Below are positions 9,009 to 16,535 of a stretch of DNA of 64,000 bases, in pieces. The notes beneath the pieces were generated by a model that saw nothing but the letters and a program-made list of their open reading frames with translations, was not told the DNA's origin and ran no database searches. Origin of the DNA: Clostridia bacterium (GTDB lineage: Bacteria > Bacillota > Clostridia > Acetivibrionales > DSM-2933); assembly GCA_026418275.1 (NCBI GenBank), contig JAOABQ010000050.1, positions 1 through 64,000 on the forward strand, in the 5' to 3' direction. Position 1 is the first letter of the stretch, and every line of letters begins with the position of its first letter. The translations under genes were made by a program, and so were the position numbers.

Positions 9009-9036
9009 AGCGCGATAAAGAATTTACATCGCGCTT
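9009..9036 (-). promoter_or_regulatory. GC-rich hairpin in the ktrB leader
   Basis: AAGCGCGAT and ATCGCGCT form an 8-9 bp stem in otherwise AT-rich DNA, ending about 24 bases before the ktrB start codon. There is no T-run after it, so it is not a typical terminator. A regulatory or mRNA-stability role is possible. Confidence 0.4.
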
Positions 9037-9057
9037 CAATTTCTTTGATTTAATATT

Positions 9058-9093
9058 GTGAAAATCCAATTTATCGAACCAAATTATTTTCAC
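9058..9093 (-). promoter_or_regulatory. Second hairpin upstream of ktrB
   Basis: On the minus strand GTGAAAAT pairs with ATTTTCAC, and inside them AATTT pairs with AAATT with a two-base bulge. I do not recognise it as a known riboswitch; the c-di-AMP ydaO class was considered and does not fit. Confidence 0.35.
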
Positions 9094-9163
9094 GATTTAT
9101 TTAGGTTAAGCTTTTGTTTTGGCTGCTTATTTGAAGGGGTTCGGGGAATGCCCCTGTTTTATT

Positions 9164-10438
9164 TTATACGAAACGGAGCAAAAGATAAACCATACTGATT
9201 GCGATTGTGACCAGCATGATGGGGAAACAGACCTTAAAGTACTGGGCAAAAGTAATTTTATGGCCATAATCCTCTGCCATGCCTGCAGCAACCACATTTG
9301 CACTTGCACCGATAATGGTCCCGTTACCGCCAAGGCAAGCACCCAGTGATAGGGCCCACCAAAGAGGGAAGACACTTATTCCGCTTAAAGCGCCTACCTT
9401 GTGAATCAAGGGAATCATGATGGTAGTAAACGGTATATTGTCTACAAAGGCTGAAACGATGGCGGATACCCATAAAACGAGAATAATCATCAGCGGGAGA
9501 TTTTTGCCTGCGGTGTCGACAACACTTTCTGCAATCAAATTTAAAACCCCTGCTTTTTTTATGCCTTCAACCAACATAAAAAGGCCGGTGAAAAAGAAGA
9601 TGGTTTTCCATTCTACTTCCTTTAAAATCTTCTCCGTATTTACCCTGGAAATCAGTAACAAGGTGACTGCGCCGGCGACAGCGATAGTGGAAGATTCAAA
9701 ATGAAAGGTGCCGTGCAAAACAAAGCCCGTAATGGTGAGTGCTAAAACAGATAAGGACATGATTAATAATTTTTTGTTTTTGATGGCCTCATTTTCGTTC
9801 ATGAGTAAAACCTTCTGTTTTAAGTCCGGTGTTGTATGCAAATATTTTTTATAGATTAGAATAAAGTAAGCAATGGTAAATGGCAAAATCAAAATGATGA
9901 TAGGTGCATCATACTGCAAAAACTGAACAAAACTTAAGTTTGCCTGGCTGCCAATCAGTATGTTAGGGGGATCACCGATAAGGGTTGCAGTGCCTCCGAT
10001 ATTGGAAGCAAAGACCTGGCTGATGACAAAAGGAACGAGTTTTAAGTGGAGTTCTTTTGTTATATCGAGGGTAATGGGTAAAATCAATAGAATGGTTGTG
10101 ACATTATCCAAAAAAGCGGAAAAAAAGGCCGTTACCAGAGAAAGATAAACCATAATCTTCCAAGGTTCACCTTTAGCCAATTTGACCATCTTGATTGCGA
10201 GGTATTCAAAAACACCTGTCCTTTTCATAACCATAACAATAACCATCATGCTGATGAGCAGGGCAAGGGTGTTTAAATCGATTGCACCGAAGGCATTTTT
10301 ATCTGTAAGAAGTCCTGATAGAATCATTAGAATTCCACCGCCTAATGCAACCACAACCCGGTCTGCCTTTTCAGTTATGATAAATATATAGGTAAGGATA
10401 AATATACCTGATGATAAAATCATATTGAATGTTTCCAC
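9164..10438 (-). CDS. ArsB/NhaD-type ion permease
   Basis: A 424-residue membrane protein with about eleven hydrophobic segments. The family motif GGTATLIGDPPNILIG (about residues 148-163) and a related motif in the second half (GGNGTIIGASANVVAAG, near 375) mark the two inverted repeats of the ion transporter superfamily that includes ArsB, NhaD and the P protein. The substrate cannot be told from sequence; Na+/H+ exchange or organic-anion transport are both possible. The GTG start is preceded by AAAGGAG. The gene lies upstream of ktrB on the same strand, 178 bases apart, so the two may be co-transcribed. Confidence 0.85.
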   Translation of the reverse strand: METFNMILSSGIFILTYIFIITEKADRVVVALGGGILMILSGLLTDKNAFGAIDLNTLALLISMMVIVMVMKRTGVFEYLAIKMVKLAKGEPWKIMVYLSLVTAFFSAFLDNVTTILLILPITLDITKELHLKLVPFVISQVFASNIGGTATLIGDPPNILIGSQANLSFVQFLQYDAPIIILILPFTIAYFILIYKKYLHTTPDLKQKVLLMNENEAIKNKKLLIMSLSVLALTITGFVLHGTFHFESSTIAVAGAVTLLLISRVNTEKILKEVEWKTIFFFTGLFMLVEGIKKAGVLNLIAESVVDTAGKNLPLMIILVLWVSAIVSAFVDNIPFTTIMIPLIHKVGALSGISVFPLWWALSLGACLGGNGTIIGASANVVAAGMAEDYGHKITFAQYFKVCFPIMLVTIAISMVYLLLRFV

Positions 10439-10626
10439 TGAAATGCTCCTTTGATCAATGTATTTTTATTCTTAAAATTATATCACAAAAATAAGGTTTA
10501 TTCTTTAAAAAAAGCAATAAACTTCAATTAGGTTTTTGTACCTTTTTTTGTATTTCATGAATATTTTTATTGTTAATGCAAAAGATAATGCATGTACAAA
10601 GAATTACATTTTAAAGGAGGATTCAT

Positions 10627-10824
10627 ATGGCTATAACTTCAAAAGAATTAATGCTGATTCAGGACAATATTAAGATGACGCAAAACAGTATCAAATTTAT
10701 CCAGGGATGCGCAGACATTAGTACCGACCCACAGGTAAAAAGCTTGTGCCAGCAAATGGCTCAGGATCATCAAAACGATCTGCAAACCTTGGCGAAACAT
10801 ATTAATTCAGCGAATATCCAATAA
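10627..10824 (+). CDS. Small CotF-like spore coat protein
   Basis: A 65-residue helical protein beginning MAITSKELMLIQDNIKM. Together with the next gene it resembles the small helical proteins of the CotF/coat family found in clostridia. It has a strong AAAGGAGG and is followed 12 bases later by a second such gene. Location on the spore surface is inferred from the family and from neighbouring spore genes; the family match is only moderate for such a short protein. Confidence 0.65.
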   Translation: MAITSKELMLIQDNIKMTQNSIKFIQGCADISTDPQVKSLCQQMAQDHQNDLQTLAKHINSANIQ

Positions 10825-10836
10825 GGAGGTTACAGG

Positions 10837-11109
10837 ATGAAAAACTTTACAGACAAAGAAATATTAGGCGTTTTATTAGATCAACATAAGCTTGCGGCAT
10901 CTTCTTTTACAAACCTGGTTCTGGAAAGCTCAAACCAATATCTTAGAACGGATGCTACAGGGATATTGACAAAAACTTTCCAGCATCAAAAGCAAATTTA
11001 CGATTTGATGACGCAGAAGGGTTGGTATCAAACACAAAATGCAACCCAGCAGGATATCAGTAAAGCGCAACAGGATGTGAGCAGTATACAGTCATCCTTA
11101 AATATGTAG
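10837..11109 (+). CDS. CotF-family spore coat protein
   Basis: A 90-residue protein with the CotF-type pattern of two long helices and the closing stretch KTFQHQKQIYDLMTQKGWY, which is typical of coat protein F relatives (GWY…). The C-terminal tail is rich in Gln and Ser. AAGGAGG lies before the ATG, overlapping the end of the previous gene, and a terminator follows. The two genes form a small operon, presumably expressed in the mother cell late in sporulation. No clear σE or σK promoter could be defined upstream. Confidence 0.75.
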   Translation: MKNFTDKEILGVLLDQHKLAASSFTNLVLESSNQYLRTDATGILTKTFQHQKQIYDLMTQKGWYQTQNATQQDISKAQQDVSSIQSSLNM

Positions 11110-11118
11110 TAATGTAAA

Positions 11119-11149
11119 AGAAGCAGATATCCATCTGCTTTTTACTTTT
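11119..11149 (+). terminator. Terminator after the coat protein pair
   Basis: AAGCAGAT and ATCTGCTT form a perfect 8-bp stem around ATCC, followed by a T-rich tail. Confidence 0.85.
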
Positions 11150-11230
11150 ATAGGAATCGCGATATGGTTTTATAATGGAATCATTCATTATTGCCAAGAA
11201 AACGTTCGAAAAGTAACTTTTAAAGTTTCG

Positions 11231-11253
11231 CTTCCTCTAAAATTTTGAGGAAG
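11231..11253. repeat. Near-perfect palindrome upstream of the small cysteine protein
   Basis: CTTCCTC and GAGGAAG flank an AAAATTTT core. It lies 26 bases before the start codon of the 53-residue gene and could be an operator or the end of a longer transcript. Confidence 0.4.
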
Positions 11254-11278
11254 ATTAAAGTATGGAGGATAATAAAGC

Positions 11279-11440
11279 ATGAAGTGTAGAAACTGTGCCA
11301 ATTTTAAGCCGGAAATAAAAATGGAAGCAGGGGAAGAGTTTTTTCCGGATTTGCGGCCTGTACGGGGCAAATGCAATATTGGCTATAGAAGTAGTAATGA
11401 AATAAGTCAGTGGGGATGTGAAAAATTCGTATTAAAATGA
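11279..11440 (+). CDS. Small cysteine-containing protein, 53 residues
   Basis: Too short for most gene finders, but it has GGAGG nine bases before the ATG and a terminator just after the stop. The product begins MKCRNCANFKPEI and has further cysteines at positions 32 and 47. The CxxC…C…C spacing suggests a small metal-binding (zinc ribbon-like) or oxygen-sensitive protein. I do not know a function. It sits between coat-protein genes and an SASP gene. Confidence 0.65.
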   Translation: MKCRNCANFKPEIKMEAGEEFFPDLRPVRGKCNIGYRSSNEISQWGCEKFVLK

Positions 11441-11442
11441 AC

Positions 11443-11470
11443 AAAGCAGGAAATCACTTCCTGCTTTATC
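11443..11470. terminator. Bidirectional terminator between the small cysteine protein and the SASP gene
   Basis: AAAGCAGGAA(G) and CTTCCTGCTTT form a perfect stem around ATCA. The two flanking genes are convergent, so it can serve both. Confidence 0.8.
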
Positions 11471-11481
11471 ATGAGTATATA

Positions 11482-11685
11482 TTACTGATTATTCTTTTCT
11501 GTTGGGTAGTTGTTTCCAGTATAAGCCTGGAACACCTTTTTAACGATGTTACCACCAACTTTACCAGCTTCCCTTGATGTCAAGTCACCGTTGTAACCCT
11601 GCTTTAAGTTAACTCCAACTTCTTTTGCGATTTCATACTTCATGTTATCAAATGATGTAGTGCTTCTATTATTGTTATTTGCCAT
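11482..11685 (-). CDS. Alpha/beta-type small acid-soluble spore protein (SASP)
   Basis: A 67-residue DNA-binding protein that coats and protects spore DNA. The family features are all here: a short Asn-rich N-terminus, the region KYEIAKEVGV that includes the germination-protease cleavage site, and the DNA-binding segment LTSREAGKVGGNIVKK. The ribosome site AAGAGGAGGTGAT is very strong, as expected for these highly expressed genes. A σG-like promoter (11727-11755) lies upstream. Confidence 0.95.
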   Translation of the reverse strand: MANNNNRSTTSFDNMKYEIAKEVGVNLKQGYNGDLTSREAGKVGGNIVKKVFQAYTGNNYPTEKNNQ

Positions 11686-11726
11686 GATATCACCTCCTCT
11701 TACTACTATTGTGTCTTAAAAAGGGC

Positions 11727-11755
11727 TGATTATGAGTAGTAAGTTTTGGATATGA
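11727..11755 (-). promoter_or_regulatory. Possible σG promoter of the SASP gene
   Basis: Reading the minus strand, TCATA, a 16-base spacer and CATAATC resemble the forespore -35 (GYATR) and -10 (CATNMTA) elements. The position, about 42 bases before the start codon, is right for a SASP gene. The match is incomplete. Confidence 0.4.
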
Positions 11756-11766
11756 TGAACACACTT

Positions 11767-11815
11767 AAAAAGCACATAAACAAAAGGAAAATAGATTTTT
11801 GTTTATGTGCTTTTT
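11767..11815. terminator. Long hairpin terminator between fapA and the SASP gene
   Basis: AAAAAGCACATAAACAAAA pairs with TTTTGTTTATGTGCTTTTT over 19 bp. It would end fapA transcription on the minus strand; the perfect stem with A and T flanks also works on the other strand. Confidence 0.8.
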
Positions 11816-11861
11816 GAAAAATTATCATTTTAAATAGACTGTAATTTTATGATTTAAGAAA

Positions 11862-13472
11862 TCAGCTGGTACGTTTTAGCTCTCCATCTTGCGAGTAGAA
11901 GCAAATTGGCGGACTAGGGGAAGTGATTTCAAGAATATCCTTTTTAACGACCAGCATGCAATTGGGAAAAAGCTTTTTAGTGATACAGATTTCTCCGTTT
12001 CCCCGGGCTTTTAAATAGCCTGAAAGGTTTTTACGCCTTTCTTCCGAATCCTTTATTTCATCTCTAATACTTAGAAGACGCTTTGCCAGCATTTGCCGTT
12101 CTTTTTGCTGGAAAGCGTTCAGGTCACCCGAATCCTCCAGCAGGGAGAGCTTTTGTTTTATAACGAGCTGTTCACTTTTAAGGTCACTTATTTTTTGTGT
12201 TATGCTCTCCAGCTCTTCTTTTAGCATTTCCCTATCAAAACCTGTAACTTCTACAATGGTTCTTTTTTCAATTTCACTGCCGATAATGGCAGCTTGGACT
12301 TTTATTTCTGCCTTGATTGAGCCACCTTTAATTTGTCCGTTTGAGGACTCCAAGAGCACTTCTTTGGCATAAATATTACTATTAATACAGTAAAATCCGA
12401 TGTGAACTGTTCCGCCGCAATGGACAACGGCATTGTCAATAAATTTAGTAAAAAAATTTTTTGCAGCTTTTATTTCAACGCTTCCTTTAGAGCATATACC
12501 GCCTTTGATATAGATGCTTCCTTCATAACTAACGATCCCTTTGACATTACCCAGCCCTAAAACACCATTGATTTCAATGTCTTTTGTAGCCTCTACCAAA
12601 AAGCCATCTGATACTGTACCTTTAATGGTTACGTATCCGTCGAACTTAATATTTCCCGTACTTAAATCCACATCTCCATCAATATCAAGATGATTGGAAA
12701 CTGTGATTTTACCGTTGACATAGCTTACTGCACCATTGAATTTTGCGCAAAGGGTCGTTTTATTTCCTTGGGTAACTTCAAGAATAGAGTTTTTATCATA
12801 AAGAAGAGGAGGGTTTTTACCTTTAATAGGGGGCAAATCTACACCCCTTACCGATTTTCCAGGCAGCCCATCCGTGGCGCTTATTCTTTCGCCTAACCAA
12901 TCACCGGCTTTTACCGTATTAATCAGCTTTAATTCATAAAAGTCAACTTTCCCGTTTTCGCGGATTTCGGGTTTGGGTTCTTTAATTTCATACATCTTTA
13001 TTATTGAATCGGTGCCATGGACGGGAGGAATACCCTCTGCCACCAGATAAGGTTTTCCTGCTTCAATATCTGAAAAGAAAAGCGCACTTTTTATTCCGTA
13101 AATAATACCTTTTTCTTTTAATTTTACGTTGGTTTCTTTGACTAAAAGGTCTCTTTTAGACATGTCCAAATCTTCTTTTGAACAATTGAATATGACAAAT
13201 GCTTTTAAGTCATTTTCAGCTGATTCTATCAGTATTCTTTCTTTTAATTTTCCGAATTTCTGAGGCGTGGAGGGAGCAGCCTGAATAGAACTCTTTAATA
13301 CTTTAAAGTCATTGATTTCAATTTCCGGGTGACTTTTTAACACCTGGTTCAATTGGTCAAAGGAAAAGCCCTTTTTAAACGACTTAATATAAAGCCCGTC
13401 TGGAAATTGAGTGATTTGGATATACTCATTTTCTAAAATGACACTATGGACCGATTGGGGTGTGGAGTTCAT
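11862..13472 (-). CDS. FapA family (DUF342) protein
   Basis: A 536-residue cytoplasmic-type protein. The central part (about residues 230-390) is a glycine-rich β-repeat region with the FapA signature of repeated short strands (GDVDLSTGNIKFDGYVTIKGTV, read here in part as DVDLSTGNIKFDG). After it come a long coiled coil (about 410-490, Glu/Lys/Leu-rich) and a short β end. DUF342/FapA proteins have been linked to polar or flagellar assembly in Vibrio and are common in spore formers with unknown role. The start chosen has GGAGGTGAT six bases upstream. An in-frame upstream ATG would extend 30 codons into a degenerate family A repeat and lacks a ribosome site. No flagellar gene is nearby. Confidence 0.85.
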   Translation of the reverse strand: MNSTPQSVHSVILENEYIQITQFPDGLYIKSFKKGFSFDQLNQVLKSHPEIEINDFKVLKSSIQAAPSTPQKFGKLKERILIESAENDLKAFVIFNCSKEDLDMSKRDLLVKETNVKLKEKGIIYGIKSALFFSDIEAGKPYLVAEGIPPVHGTDSIIKMYEIKEPKPEIRENGKVDFYELKLINTVKAGDWLGERISATDGLPGKSVRGVDLPPIKGKNPPLLYDKNSILEVTQGNKTTLCAKFNGAVSYVNGKITVSNHLDIDGDVDLSTGNIKFDGYVTIKGTVSDGFLVEATKDIEINGVLGLGNVKGIVSYEGSIYIKGGICSKGSVEIKAAKNFFTKFIDNAVVHCGGTVHIGFYCINSNIYAKEVLLESSNGQIKGGSIKAEIKVQAAIIGSEIEKRTIVEVTGFDREMLKEELESITQKISDLKSEQLVIKQKLSLLEDSGDLNAFQQKERQMLAKRLLSIRDEIKDSEERRKNLSGYLKARGNGEICITKKLFPNCMLVVKKDILEITSPSPPICFYSQDGELKRTS

Positions 13473-13528
13473 AAGATCACCTCCGTTATATATATCGGAA
13501 AAAAATATAAAGATGTTTAGCGGTTTGT

Positions 13529-13630
13529 TATAGAAAACGAAATGTTGCAGAGCGAGTTTCAAGTGATAAAATAGCTGGTTTGAATTGGTTTCAGAAATCG
13601 TAAGTTTACTTTTGCAGTTCTTCTCTTATA
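13529..13630. repeat. Family A inverted-repeat element, degenerate copy 2
   Basis: The right two thirds (GATAAAATA-CTGGTTT…TTTCAGAAATCG…TTTACTTTTGCAGTTC) align well with the 3.1-kb and 52.8-kb copies. The terminal repeats have drifted (TATAGAAAACGAA against TATAAGAGAAGAA). An old insertion is the simplest reading. Confidence 0.6.
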
Positions 13631-13771
13631 AATGAGTCATAGATTGTCAGGAAATAATCAAAAGATTTTTTACGGATGGAGAATGCTGGTTAAGAGATGG
13701 TAAATTCCCCTTTTTACATAGGACTAAATACCTATCTTTTATTTTTTTTAACGGAAATTATTAAAAACATC

Positions 13772-13800
13772 TTGATTATTAAAGAAAATTGGCATAAAAT
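13772..13800 (+). promoter_or_regulatory. Promoter of the dcw cluster (PmraZ)
   Basis: TTGATT, a 17-bp spacer and TAAAAT. The predicted start point near 13807 falls just before the MraZ boxes, as in other dcw clusters. Confidence 0.65.
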
Positions 13801-13810
13801 TAAATTGAAA

Positions 13811-13840
13811 GTGGAGGAAAGTGGTGGGAAGTGGTGAGAT
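13811..13840 (+). promoter_or_regulatory. MraZ boxes: three 10-bp direct repeats
   Basis: GTGGAGGAAA, GTGGTGGGAA and GTGGTGAGAT follow each other without a gap, 26 bases before the mraZ start codon. MraZ binds several TGGNN repeats at 10-bp spacing and represses its own operon, so this is the expected autoregulatory operator. Confidence 0.85.
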
Positions 13841-13865
13841 AAACCAAAAATGTGAGGTGAAATGA

Positions 13866-14297
13866 TTGTTTTATGGTGAATACCTACATTCAATCGACCC
13901 AAAAGGTCGGGTTATCGTTCCCTCCAAATTTAGAGATGGTCTTGGTGAGAAATTTATCCTGACCAAGGGCTTGGATAACTGTTTGTTTGCGTATTCATCC
14001 GAAGAATGGTCAAACCTTGAAGCCAAATTAAAATCTCTTCCATTTACTGATAAAGACGTACGTGCATTTGTAAGATTTTTCTTTGCGGGTGCCACTGAAT
14101 GCGAATTGGACAAGCAGGGAAGAATATTAATACCTCAGAATCTTAGGGAATATGCAGGATTAGATAAAGAAATATATACGATTGGTGTCTCCACAAGAGT
14201 TGAAATATGGGATAAAACCAGATGGGAAGCTTATACTGGAGATGATAATGTAAGTGCAGATAAAATCGCTGAAAAGATGGCAATGCTAGGTATTTAG
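13866..14297 (+). CDS. mraZ: MraZ, transcriptional regulator of the dcw cluster
   Basis: A 143-residue protein of normal length with two AbrB-like swapped-hairpin halves. Each half has the DxxGR motif: [16 protein letters not shown] near residue 8 and [16 protein letters not shown] near residue 79. It forms a ring that binds repeated TGGNN boxes in its own promoter. The start codon is TTG, seven bases after GAGGTGA; an ATG two bases earlier is out of frame. It is the first gene of the division and wall cluster and lies 11 bases before rsmH. Confidence 0.95.
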   Translation: MFYGEYLHSIDPKGRVIVPSKFRDGLGEKFILTKGLDNCLFAYSSEEWSNLEAKLKSLPFTDKDVRAFVRFFFAGATECELDKQGRILIPQNLREYAGLDKEIYTIGVSTRVEIWDKTRWEAYTGDDNVSADKIAEKMAMLGI

Positions 14298-14308
14298 AGA
14301 GGTGTTAA

Positions 14309-15256
14309 ATGGAGTTCAATCATAAGCCGGTACTTCTTCACGAATGTATTGAATGTTTAAATATCAAGCCGGATGGGACCTATATAGATGGGACTGTTGG
14401 GGGAGCAGGACATTCGAGTGAAATTTTAAGAAGGCTGGGGCAAGGTGGAACTTTCGTGGGTTTGGATCAGGATTCCTTTGCAATTAGGGTTTCCGGTGAA
14501 AGATTAAAAGCAATCAACGGACAGGCAAAATGGATTTTGGTAAACACGAATTTCCGTAATATCAAAAGAGTTTATGAGGAACATCAGCTAAAGGGTGTAG
14601 ATGGCATCCTCCTTGATTTGGGAGTTTCCTCCCATCAATTGGATGAAGCCGAACGAGGTTTTAGTTATCAGCATGACGCTCCTTTGGATATGCGGATGGA
14701 CCGCAGCCAGGAACTGGATGCCGAGAGGGTTATCAACGAGTATGATGAAACGGATATCAAGAACATTATCCGTGACTATGGAGAAGAAAATTGGGCTGCC
14801 AGAATCGCACAATTCATAGTGAATGCAAGAAGTGAGAAAAGAATTCGCACAACCGGGGAACTGGTTGATATTATAAAGGCTGCAATACCGAGTAAGGCAA
14901 GACGTGAAGGGCCGCATCCGGCAAAACGCACTTTCCAGGCAATTAGGATTGCAGTGAACAACGAATTGGGAATTATTGACCAGACTATAGATGATGCAGT
15001 TTCCATACTGAATCCGGGTGGACGGCTTTTAATCATTACATTCCATTCACTCGAAGATAGAATTGTAAAAAATGCATTTGCTAAAAAAGTTAAACCTTGT
15101 ATATGCCCCGGAAGTTTTCCGGTCTGTATCTGCGGTAAAAAGCCCGTAGCCTTGCACTTGACCAGAAAGCCTATATTACCTTCCGAGAAGGAATTGGAGG
15201 AAAACCCTCGGGCGAGAAGTGCAAAGTTACGTGGGATTGAAAAACTGAGCGATTAA
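14309..15256 (+). CDS. rsmH: 16S rRNA (cytosine-1402-N4)-methyltransferase RsmH (MraW)
   Basis: A 315-residue S-adenosylmethionine methyltransferase that modifies C1402 in the decoding centre of 16S rRNA. The start HKPVLLHE, the SAM-binding motif [10 protein letters not shown] near residue 28, [11 protein letters not shown] near 105, [15 protein letters not shown] and the C-terminal [13 protein letters not shown] are all family landmarks. GAGAGGTG precedes the ATG. An unusual A-rich stretch and a terminator-like hairpin separate it from ftsL. Confidence 0.97.
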   Translation: MEFNHKPVLLHECIECLNIKPDGTYIDGTVGGAGHSSEILRRLGQGGTFVGLDQDSFAIRVSGERLKAINGQAKWILVNTNFRNIKRVYEEHQLKGVDGILLDLGVSSHQLDEAERGFSYQHDAPLDMRMDRSQELDAERVINEYDETDIKNIIRDYGEENWAARIAQFIVNARSEKRIRTTGELVDIIKAAIPSKARREGPHPAKRTFQAIRIAVNNELGIIDQTIDDAVSILNPGGRLLIITFHSLEDRIVKNAFAKKVKPCICPGSFPVCICGKKPVALHLTRKPILPSEKELEENPRARSAKLRGIEKLSD

Positions 15257-15547
15257 TAATTTTATATATTATTAATACAAAAGATTAAAGTTTACAAAAC
15301 ATAAGAAAAATTCAAGCAGTGAAAAACAAAAGAAGAAATTAAAAAAACAAAAGAAAAGAAGTAAAACAATACTAAAGACAAAGAATGAAAATTACCAATG
15401 ACAAAGAAAAAAAGAAACCAAGGATGAAGAAAATGAAGGATTTTACTAAAGAAAAAAAGGAATAAGGAGAAAATTTACTAAAGACAAAAAATGCTTAAGT
15501 TACAAAGGACAGAAGAGAAACAAAAAGGAAAGCTAAACTAACTTGTT
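15257..15547 (+). other. A-rich, T-poor repetitive tract between rsmH and ftsL
   Basis: For about 270 bases the plus strand is overwhelmingly A and G with few T. It contains imperfect repeats of a unit like ACTAAAGACAAAGAA (near 15371, 15446 and 15478) and similar AAAGAAAAAAG tracts. Every frame has stops, there is no ribosome site, and I see no relation to any protein family. It ends at a strong hairpin. It may be a degenerate repeat tract or an unstructured RNA leader. Confidence 0.55.
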
Positions 15548-15593
15548 TCCGGGAGGGCTGGTATTAAACCGGCTCCCGGATTTATTGTCTTTT
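15548..15593 (+). terminator. Terminator or attenuator between rsmH and ftsL
   Basis: TCCGGGAG pairs with CTCCCGGA, with an inner CTGGT/ACCGG pairing, followed by TTTATTGTCTTTT. It is the most GC-rich hairpin in the dcw cluster and would separate mraZ-rsmH from the genes after it. Confidence 0.8.
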
Positions 15594-15682
15594 GTAGGTG
15601 GCAGCTTGGGTGTGTTGCATTGGAAAATTCGAAGACTCCGGTAATAGGTAGTTGGAATATAATTTTTAAGGGGTGAATATAA

Positions 15683-16174
15683 ATGAAACATACCAAACAA
15701 ACCTACGTTTATGGGACAGCAGCTAAAAAGATACAGTATGATGTTTATGAGGAAAATCGTGTACTGAAAGAAAAAAGATTAAGAAAACGCAATAATAAGG
15801 CAAAAGTGAGAACGGTACTTTCTATTTTAGTTGCATTTGTTCTTGGCGCAGTTGTAGTTTATAGGTATGCATTGATTACAGAACAAAATTACAATTTGAG
15901 TAAACTTACAAAAAATTATGAAAGTTTGAAAAATGAAAATTTGAGATATCTTGTTGACATTGAAAAAGATACGGATTTAGCCAATATTAAGGAAATTGCC
16001 GAAAGCAGGCTGGGAATGCAAAATCCTGATAAATATCAGATTGTACATATGAAAGTTCCAAAGAGTGATTATACAAGGGTTTCAGATACTTATATGAATG
16101 CCCAAAAGCAAAAGAATGGGATTATAGCATCCCTGGTCGATAAATTAAATCAAATGACAGGGTTTCTATACTAA
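15683..16174 (+). CDS. ftsL: Cell division protein FtsL
   Basis: A 163-residue bitopic membrane protein in the position always taken by ftsL. It has a basic cytoplasmic N-terminus (about 1-45), one membrane helix (about 46-66, SILVAFVLGAVVVYRYALI) and an extracytoplasmic coiled coil rich in Asn, Leu and Lys (about 70-115) ending in the FtsL/DivIC-type motif AESRLGMQNP. It bridges FtsQ/DivIB and the septal synthase. AAGGGGTGA precedes the ATG. Sequence conservation in this family is low, so the name rests on topology, motif and position. Confidence 0.85.
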   Translation: MKHTKQTYVYGTAAKKIQYDVYEENRVLKEKRLRKRNNKAKVRTVLSILVAFVLGAVVVYRYALITEQNYNLSKLTKNYESLKNENLRYLVDIEKDTDLANIKEIAESRLGMQNPDKYQIVHMKVPKSDYTRVSDTYMNAQKQKNGIIASLVDKLNQMTGFLY

Positions 16175-16337
16175 AGATAAATCTCTACCAGACAGCTAAA
16201 AGCCGGTTATCAAATAAAATAGGGAGGATTATGCTGAAAAACGGGCAGCTGTTCTTAAGGTGTAAGTTACATGAACGAGTTACACATTCAAAAGATTAAG
16301 ATGTTTAAAAGTATGGACCGTGGATGAGTATCATTTA

Positions 16338-16370
16338 CTCAAATAAAAGTAGAAACTATTTTTGTTTGAG
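16338..16370 (+). promoter_or_regulatory. Perfect 15-bp RNA hairpin upstream of spoVD
   Basis: CTCAAATAAAAGTAG pairs fully (with two G·U pairs) with CTATTTTTGTTTGAG around an AAA loop. There is no T-run at the end. It would lie within any transcript reading through from ftsL. Confidence 0.5.
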
Positions 16371-16477
16371 CTATCAATCGTACGCAATCTATAGTCTTTT
16401 TTATTATGTAATACTTCTTTGCATTAATAAAATAGTATTTCACAATTCGAAACACAGTTGCAAGTGTTTTGAGTAGT

Positions 16478-16506
16478 TTGGTACTTTTAATGTAAAAAGT
16501 TATAAT
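16478..16506 (+). promoter_or_regulatory. σA promoter of spoVD
   Basis: TTGGTA, a 17-bp spacer and a perfect TATAAT, placed 30 bases before the GTG start codon. Confidence 0.65.
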
Positions 16507-16535
16507 GATAATTTTTGAGAATGTGAGGGATTACT

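Larger units (their letters stand above)
13473..13865. other. Divergent fapA/mraZ intergenic region
   Basis: The region contains a degenerate family A repeat (13529-13630), the mraZ promoter and the MraZ boxes. No additional gene was seen. Confidence 0.6.
16175..16535 (+). other. Leader region of spoVD with hairpin and promoter
   Basis: The region has a 15-bp hairpin (16338-16370), a possible 22-codon reading frame with GGGAGG before its ATG (16231-16299), and a σA promoter just before the spoVD start. No larger gene was seen. Confidence 0.5.
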
